The notes under the pieces are model-generated. The model ran no database searches and was not told where the DNA came from. It was given only the letters and a program-made list of their open reading frames with translations. The translations under genes were made by a program, and so were the position numbers. Source: an uncultured Burkholderiales bacterium (GTDB lineage Bacteria > Pseudomonadota > Gammaproteobacteria > Burkholderiales > Burkholderiaceae_C). From it: a DNA stretch of 5,698 bases. This document shows, piece by piece, positions 1 through 3,595 of this stretch (position 1 is its first letter; every line of letters begins with the position of its first letter). The DNA lies in NCBI GenBank assembly GCA_903887655.1, contig CAISQQ010000004.1, positions 1 to 5,698 on the forward strand. The letters are read 5' to 3'.

Positions 1-83
1 CCTACGACTTCAATGACGAGTTGATCCCGCTGGGCGGCTCGATGTGGGTGAACTTGGTGAAGGCTTGGTTGGAGCCAGTTTGA
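1..83 (+). CDS. C-terminal end of a probable ABC transporter substrate-binding protein (partial)
   Basis: Only the last 26 codons are present, read from position 3 and ending at the TGA at 81-83; the 5' end lies outside the window. The visible tail reads YDFNDELIPLGG, then SMWVNLVKAWLEPV. A short polar stretch, then a Leu-Ile-Pro-Leu-Gly turn, then an amphipathic helix with Trp-Val-Asn near the very C-terminus is how family-3 (amino-acid type) periplasmic solute-binding proteins and cyclohexadienyl-dehydratase-like relatives usually end. That is a family resemblance from a very short piece, so the assignment is tentative. It is co-directional with the amidase, whose ATG is 166 bp further on. 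If the assignment holds, the pair could deliver and hydrolyse an amide-containing substrate, but this is inference. The gap carries an inverted repeat and a heptamer array, so tight operon coupling is not shown. Confidence 0.5.
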   Translation, partial: YDFNDELIPLGGSMWVNLVKAWLEPV

Positions 84-98
84 ATCGGCCCAAACGGG

Positions 99-117
99 CA
101 AGGCACCTGGTGCCTTG
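99..117. repeat. Perfect 19-bp inverted repeat (9-bp arms, 1-bp centre)
   Basis: CAAGGCACC, a central T, then GGTGCCTTG form a perfect palindrome 16 bp after the stop codon of the upstream gene. It overlaps the first units of the 7-bp array, and part of the symmetry comes from those units (GGCACCT followed by GGTGCCT). As RNA it could fold into a short hairpin and act as a weak terminator or 3' stabiliser for the upstream gene, but no T-run follows. It could also be an operator for a dimeric regulator of the amidase. The symmetry is seen directly; both functions are guesses. Confidence 0.45.
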
Positions 118-192
118 TGCCTTGTACCATGTACCTTGTGCTTGGTCCCTGGTGCTTGGCGGCTGAGCGCTCAACGCTCAAAGCTCTGCACT
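102..192. repeat. Degenerate 7-bp tandem array, about 13 units
   Basis: The intergenic sequence can be cut into consecutive heptamers without any shift. The first eight units (102-157) are close to KGTRCCT, for example GGTGCCT at 109-115, TGTGCCT at 116-122, TGTACCA at 123-129, TGTACCT at 130-136 and TGTGCTT at 137-143. The next units (158-192) keep only the trailing pattern, for example GAGCGCT at 165-171, CAACGCT at 172-178 and CAAAGCT at 179-185. A 10-bp palindrome (TGAGCGCTCA, 164-173) sits in this second half. Low-complexity heptamers of this kind are known from intergenic regions of other bacteria, notably cyanobacteria. The array ends about 57 bp before the amidase start. No promoter is convincing within or after it, so whether it influences expression is unknown. 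Confidence 0.7.
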
Positions 193-249
193 CTCTTTGC
201 CACTTTCTCTCCTCTATCCTAGCTGTCCTGACCGCCAACTTCATTGTTC

Positions 250-1827
250 ATGACCATCACTGAGCTCAGCGCACAAGCCCTGCACACCGCCATCCATGCC
301 AGAGAGGTCTCTTGCGTGGAGGTCCTCATGGCCTATTGGGAGCAAATCAAAACCCACAACCCACGCTTCAATGCCATCGTGAGCCTGCACGGCCTTGAGG
401 CCCAAGGGCCAGGGCACGATGGCGGCCAGGCCCAGAGCCCAGCAACCACCTCATCGCCAACACCCCCTCACCACCCAGGACTGATCAGTCTGGCCCAAAC
501 CCTTGATGATGAACTCAAAGCTGGCCGCTCCCGCGGTTTCTTGCACGGCATGCCGATGGCGCCCAAAGATCTCGCCGCCACCAAGGACTGTGTGACCACG
601 CAAGGATCCCCCTTGCTCAGGCACTACCTGCCCAAAGAAGACGCGCTCGTGGTGCAGCGCATGCGCCAAGCCGGCGCTCTTTTTATTGGTAAAACCAACA
701 CGCCAGAGTTTGGTTTGGGCTCGCACACCTACAACACCGTCTTTGGCACCACGCTCAATGCCTACCAGCCCCACTTGAGTGCGGGCGGCAGCTCAGGAGG
801 CGCCGCCGTGGCGCTCGCACTTCGCCTGCTGCCCCTGGCCGATGGGTCGGACTTCATGGGGAGCCTCAGAAACCCCGCGGGCTGGAACAACGTCTTTGGC
901 CTGCGCCCCTCGCAAGGCCGCATACCGAGCCTGCCCGGCGCCGACCAATTCATCAGCCAACTCGGCACCGAAGGCCCCATGGCCCGAAGCGTCGTGGACC
1001 TCGGCCGGCTGCTGGCCATTCAAGCCGGCCACGATGCCCGCTCGCCCTTGTCTCTAATGCCCTCGACCGAGCGCTTTGCCGCCGAGCTCGATGCGGTGCT
1101 CGCGGGGGAGCCCATGCCGCTTGAGTCGTGTTTCAGCGGGGACAGGCCTTACACCATCGGGTGGCTGGGCGACCTCGGTGGGCACTTGGCCTATGAGGTG
1201 GGGGTGAGCGAGCAGTGCCTTCTCGGACTTCAGCGCTTTGAGGCCCTGGGGGCGCGGGTGAGTGAGGTGAGTCTCGCCATGAACCCCGAGAGCATTTGGC
1301 AGGCCTTTCTTGTTTGGCGCGGGGCTTTGGTGGCCCACCGCCTGAACCCCTTGGCCCAAATGGCCCATGCCACAGAGCACATGAAGCCCGAAGCGCTTTG
1401 GGAGTTGGAGCAGGCTCGGGGCTTGACGGCCGAGGCCTTGATGCACGCAAGCCACACCCGCACCCAGCTCTACCACCACTTGCTGGGCCTCTTGCAAGAA
1501 CACGATGTCTTGGCGCTCCCAAGCGCCCAGGTCTGGCCGTTTGAGAGGACCCACCCATGGCCCCAGCACATCAAGACCGCCGCGGGTGAGCGGGCCATGG
1601 ACACCTACCACCGCTGGATGGAGGTGGTGATCTATGGGACCCTGAGCGGTTTGCCCGTGCTCAGCATTCCCACCGGATTCAACTCACAAGGCTGCCCCAT
1701 GGGGATCCAACTCATTGGCCAACCCCAAGGCGAAGCGGCACTTCTTAAAGCCGCGCGGGCCTATGAGAGCCAAATCCAAGACTGGTTGAATGTGAAGCCC
1801 TCGGTCTTGAGCGCGACGGTCGCCTGA
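250..1827 (+). CDS. Amidase-signature family hydrolase (amidase)
   Basis: This is a 525-residue serine amidohydrolase of the amidase-signature family, which hydrolyses a carboxamide to acid plus ammonia or amine. The catalytic residues are readable: Lys106 in MPMAPKDL, the cis-Ser Ser181 in SAGGSSGG, and nucleophile Ser205 in DFMGSLRNPA. The 24-residue gap between the two serines matches fatty acid amide hydrolase. The NNVFGLRPSQGRIP block that follows is also standard. The GSLRNPA form, instead of GGSIRIPA, marks a subgroup of generic bacterial amidases. The substrate cannot be read from sequence. It is not likely to be GatA, since no gatB or gatC is adjacent. No signal peptide is seen, so it should be cytoplasmic. 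In-frame stops at 220 and 229 leave only ATG 250 or TTG 244 as start; ATG gives MTITELSAQ, a normal N-terminus. No Shine-Dalgarno precedes either. Residues about 50-79 are a Gly/Pro/Gln/Thr-rich stretch where relatives usually have a shorter linker. Confidence 0.93.
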   Translation: MTITELSAQALHTAIHAREVSCVEVLMAYWEQIKTHNPRFNAIVSLHGLEAQGPGHDGGQAQSPATTSSPTPPHHPGLISLAQTLDDELKAGRSRGFLHGMPMAPKDLAATKDCVTTQGSPLLRHYLPKEDALVVQRMRQAGALFIGKTNTPEFGLGSHTYNTVFGTTLNAYQPHLSAGGSSGGAAVALALRLLPLADGSDFMGSLRNPAGWNNVFGLRPSQGRIPSLPGADQFISQLGTEGPMARSVVDLGRLLAIQAGHDARSPLSLMPSTERFAAELDAVLAGEPMPLESCFSGDRPYTIGWLGDLGGHLAYEVGVSEQCLLGLQRFEALGARVSEVSLAMNPESIWQAFLVWRGALVAHRLNPLAQMAHATEHMKPEALWELEQARGLTAEALMHASHTRTQLYHHLLGLLQEHDVLALPSAQVWPFERTHPWPQHIKTAAGERAMDTYHRWMEVVIYGTLSGLPVLSIPTGFNSQGCPMGIQLIGQPQGEAALLKAARAYESQIQDWLNVKPSVLSATVA

Positions 1828-1878
1828 TCAACCCCTGATCCACCCCTGATCAAAGTCTGATCAACAGTGATCAAAGCC
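1825..1878. repeat. Tandem 11-bp repeat with TGATCA core, 5 units
   Basis: Starting on the amidase stop codon, five units each begin with TGATC: at 1825, 1836, 1847, 1858 and 1868. The spacing is 11, 11, 11 and 10 bp. Examples are TGATCAACCCC (1825-1835), TGATCCACCCC (1836-1846) and TGATCAAAGTC (1847-1857). The GATC tetranucleotide therefore recurs at 1826, 1837, 1848, 1859 and 1869, roughly once per helical turn. The array lies in the gap between the convergent amidase and rhodanese genes. The rest of that gap (1879-1989) has no gene or convincing terminator that I can identify. A related array, with the same period and GATC core, lies on the other side of the rhodanese gene. Confidence 0.75.
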
Positions 1879-1989
1879 GGCTCACAGGCTGGTGAGATCT
1901 TGAGCCCAACAGGCAAAGTGGGCGGTGAAGACGGCGGCAGGACCCTGCAGACTCAAATTGAAGCCAAGGCAACGGCCTTCAGAGAGTCT

Positions 1990-2421
1990 TCAGTTTTGTC
2001 GCCAAGGCAGTCCTGCACGCTTCCAGCCGCCAAGGACCGAGCGGTGTGCACGCTCATCGCAGTCGCCCTCAAAGCCCTCCAAAATATTGAAGACCTCGAG
2101 CCCGCTCTCGGGGTGGGCCGCGACTTCCAGCGCAGCGGCTATGGACCTCACCCCACTGCGGCAGAGCAAGGCGGCTTTTTGAACACCCGACTTGGCGCAA
2201 GCGGCCTGCACCTCGGCGGCAAAATTCGCATTCACCGCCATGCCCGGCCACTGTTTCCAAGCCACCGCCACGGCCCCCGGCACCCATCCCACCCACTCGC
2301 GCTCGGCATCGGTGCGCACATCGATGATGAGGGCTGACTTTTCCTCTGACCAGCGCCAAGCCGTTTGAGGACTGATGTCGCCGTCGTAACCCGTTGCGGG
2401 GTGGATGTCGTCATGCGTCAT
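1990..2421 (-). CDS. Single-domain rhodanese-like sulfurtransferase
   Basis: This is a 143-residue protein made of one rhodanese domain. Sulfurtransferases of this type carry a persulfide on a loop cysteine and pass sulfur to thiols, cyanide or protein acceptors. The domain shows the opening DVRTDAEREWVGWVPGAV block (about residues 34-51) and the active-site loop CRSGVRS with Cys87 as the predicted persulfide residue. The tail FNILEGFEGDCDE...GWKRAGLPW is the usual ending of this subgroup. A six-residue C-R-S-G-V-R loop fits sulfurtransferase activity, not the longer loop of arsenate reductase or Cdc25-type phosphatases. No signal peptide or membrane segment is visible, so it is probably cytoplasmic. 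ATG 2421 was chosen because a strong Shine-Dalgarno (GAAAGGA) lies 9 bp upstream; a TTG six codons earlier at 2439 would overlap that site. It is on the same strand as the two-component genes, 133 bp downstream, with an 11-bp repeat array in between. No functional tie to them is evident. Confidence 0.9.
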   Translation of the reverse strand: MTHDDIHPATGYDGDISPQTAWRWSEEKSALIIDVRTDAEREWVGWVPGAVAVAWKQWPGMAVNANFAAEVQAACAKSGVQKAALLCRSGVRSIAAALEVAAHPESGLEVFNILEGFEGDCDERAHRSVLGGWKRAGLPWRQN

Positions 2422-2430
2422 GGGAAAGTG

Positions 2431-2437
2431 TCCTTTC
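2431..2437 (-). promoter_or_regulatory. Ribosome binding site of the rhodanese gene
   Basis: GAAAGGA on the minus strand ends 9 bp before the ATG at 2421. It decides the start codon in favour of ATG 2421 over the in-frame TTG at 2439, which would lie within and just before this site. Confidence 0.7.
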
Positions 2438-2465
2438 AAGATGGGGTGTCACGGTGAAAGCTCGT

Positions 2466-2520
2466 GTGAGAATCGAATGAGGATCTAGTGATGATCGAGT
2501 CAGGATCGAATGATGATCGA
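2466..2520. repeat. Tandem 11-bp repeat with GATCGA core, 5 units
   Basis: Five consecutive units of exactly 11 bp fill 55 bp of the gap between the regulator and rhodanese genes. The consensus on the plus strand is about RTGADGATCGA. Examples are GTGATGATCGA (2488-2498), GTCAGGATCGA (2499-2509) and ATGATGATCGA (2510-2520). The first unit (2466-2476) has AATC in place of GATC, and the second (2477-2487) ends in CTA. GATC occurs at 2482, 2493, 2504 and 2515, exactly 11 bp apart, and once more at 2519. On the transcribed minus strand the array starts 34 bp after the regulator stop codon and ends 28 bp before the rhodanese Shine-Dalgarno, so it would lie in a read-through mRNA or in a rhodanese promoter region. 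Confidence 0.78.
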
Positions 2521-2554
2521 TCGGGCCCAAAGGGAGAGCCCCCGACGCCAACAC

Positions 2555-3586
2555 TCAATGCCCCAAACTGCGCTTGGTTTTGGAGAGATCCACACCGAGT
2601 TGCTTGAGTTTTCTGTACAGATGCGTGCGCTCGAGTCCGGTCTTCTCCGCCACCCGGGTCATGGAGCCCCCCTCTTGCACCAAGTGAAACTCGAAATACG
2701 CTTTCTCAAACGCGTCGCGGGCCTCTCTAAGCGGTTGATCGAGTTCAAACACCTGTTGTGTGCCGCCCAGGGCCGAGCCGCTCGCTGGCGCAAACCCACC
2801 CACGCCGCCACTGCCCAAGCCGGACAGCCCCCCGGCGCCATACCCACCCAAGCCGGCTGAACCCGCTCCAGCGCCCAAGGCGCTCAGACCCGAAGCACCC
2901 GCGTGGGCAGCGCCGCTGTGACTGGCCTGGGCGCCGCCGCCCATCCCAGAGCCCAAACTCGAGCCGCCTTGATGAGTGGCTAAAGCGCTGGCCCCCGCGC
3001 CTGTGTGCAGCCCCGAGGTGAAGCCATGGCCACCGGGCACACCGCTTGAACCCAGGCTGCTGCCCAAGCCCGAACCCTGTTGACCCGAACCAAATCCTGC
3101 ACTTCTTGAGAGCGACGCCTGGAAATCGGTACCGCCGCGAGCGTTGCCGCCCGCGCTCGCGCCCATCGCCTGTCCACTGCCCATGCTGGCGCGCGCAGCA
3201 CCGCTGGCGGGGGCGAGGTTGGGTTTCTTTTGAAGGGCCTGCTCCACCGCCTTCAAGAGTTTTTGCAAGGTGATGGGTTTTTCTAAAAACGCCATCGCCC
3301 CAATGCGGGTGGCCTCCACCGCGGTGTCAATGGTCGCGTGTCCACTCATCATGATGACGGGCATGTTGAGCAGACCCAAGGTGGCCCACTCTTTCAGGAG
3401 GGACACCCCATCGGTGTCGGGCATCCAAATGTCCAGGAGCACCAAGTCGGGTCTCGCCAACTGCCGCGCCGCTCGGGCCTGGGCCGCGTTCTCGGCCAAC
3501 TCCACGGTGTGCCCCTCGTCATTGAGAATCTCAAAGAGCAAGTCTCGGATTCCCAACTCATCGTCAACGACCAATATATTTGCCAT
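2555..3586 (-). CDS. NtrX-like response regulator lacking the AAA+ domain (receiver + Fis-type HTH)
   Basis: This is a 343-residue cytoplasmic regulator. Residues 1-120 are a receiver domain with acidic pocket Asp8/Asp9, phospho-acceptor Asp52 (LLDIWMPD), switch Ser81 (MMSGHA) and Lys103 (LEKP). Its wording is closest to NtrX. Residues about 286-335 are a Fis-type helix-turn-helix (MTRVAEKTGLERTHLYRKLK) that should bind DNA. Between them lie about 155 residues (123-279) almost entirely of Gly, Ser and Ala, with no Walker A, no GAFTGA and no other sign of the sigma-54 ATPase domain of canonical NtrX (about 450-480 residues). It should therefore work like RegA/ActR two-domain regulators and not activate sigma-54 promoters by ATP hydrolysis. 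The linker is presumably disordered. The ATG is 9 bp after the kinase stop; the only Shine-Dalgarno-like bases, ACGGGG, are 14 bp away, suggesting translational coupling. Targets cannot be told from here. Family assignment is strong; the ntrX name is loose because the domain order differs. Confidence 0.9.
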   Translation of the reverse strand: MANILVVDDELGIRDLLFEILNDEGHTVELAENAAQARAARQLARPDLVLLDIWMPDTDGVSLLKEWATLGLLNMPVIMMSGHATIDTAVEATRIGAMAFLEKPITLQKLLKAVEQALQKKPNLAPASGAARASMGSGQAMGASAGGNARGGTDFQASLSRSAGFGSGQQGSGLGSSLGSSGVPGGHGFTSGLHTGAGASALATHQGGSSLGSGMGGGAQASHSGAAHAGASGLSALGAGAGSAGLGGYGAGGLSGLGSGGVGGFAPASGSALGGTQQVFELDQPLREARDAFEKAYFEFHLVQEGGSMTRVAEKTGLERTHLYRKLKQLGVDLSKTKRSLGH

Positions 3587-3595
3587 AGCAGCGAA

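Noticed and set aside
215..220. TATCCT as a possible -10 box for the amidase
   Set aside because: It matches the consensus at four of six bases, but there is no recognisable -35 element at 16-18 bp spacing.
1054..1611. Minus-strand open frame of 185 codons inside the amidase
   Set aside because: It lies entirely opposite conserved amidase sequence and resembles no family; long antisense frames are common in GC-rich genes.
1825..1878. TGATCA array read as a CRISPR array or an origin with DnaA boxes
   Set aside because: Units of 11 bp without spacers are not CRISPR, and no DnaA-box-like 9-mer or AT-rich unwinding region accompanies the array.
1881..1896. Hairpin CTCAC-6-GTGAG just after the TGATCA array
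   Set aside because: Only five pairs and no following T-run; frequent by chance.
1966..1979. Short hairpin AAGGC-AACG-GCCTT in the gap between the convergent amidase and rhodanese genes
   Set aside because: A five-pair stem without a clear U-tract on either strand is too weak to call a terminator, although a terminator would be expected in this gap.
1867..2337. Plus-strand open frame of 156 codons opposite the rhodanese gene
   Set aside because: It is the antisense shadow of a gene with clear rhodanese motifs and its own ribosome binding site; the plus-strand product has no recognisable domain.
2523..2541. Possible terminator hairpin after the regulator gene (minus strand GGGCTC, 7-base loop, GGGCCC)
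   Set aside because: The stem has six pairs including one G-U, and it is followed by the GATC array and not by a U-run, so intrinsic termination is not supported.
2555..3586. Regulator as a frameshifted or decayed full-length NtrX
   Set aside because: One uninterrupted frame joins an intact receiver to an intact HTH, and no remnants of the ATPase motifs are visible in the linker, so it is a real two-domain protein and not a pseudogene.
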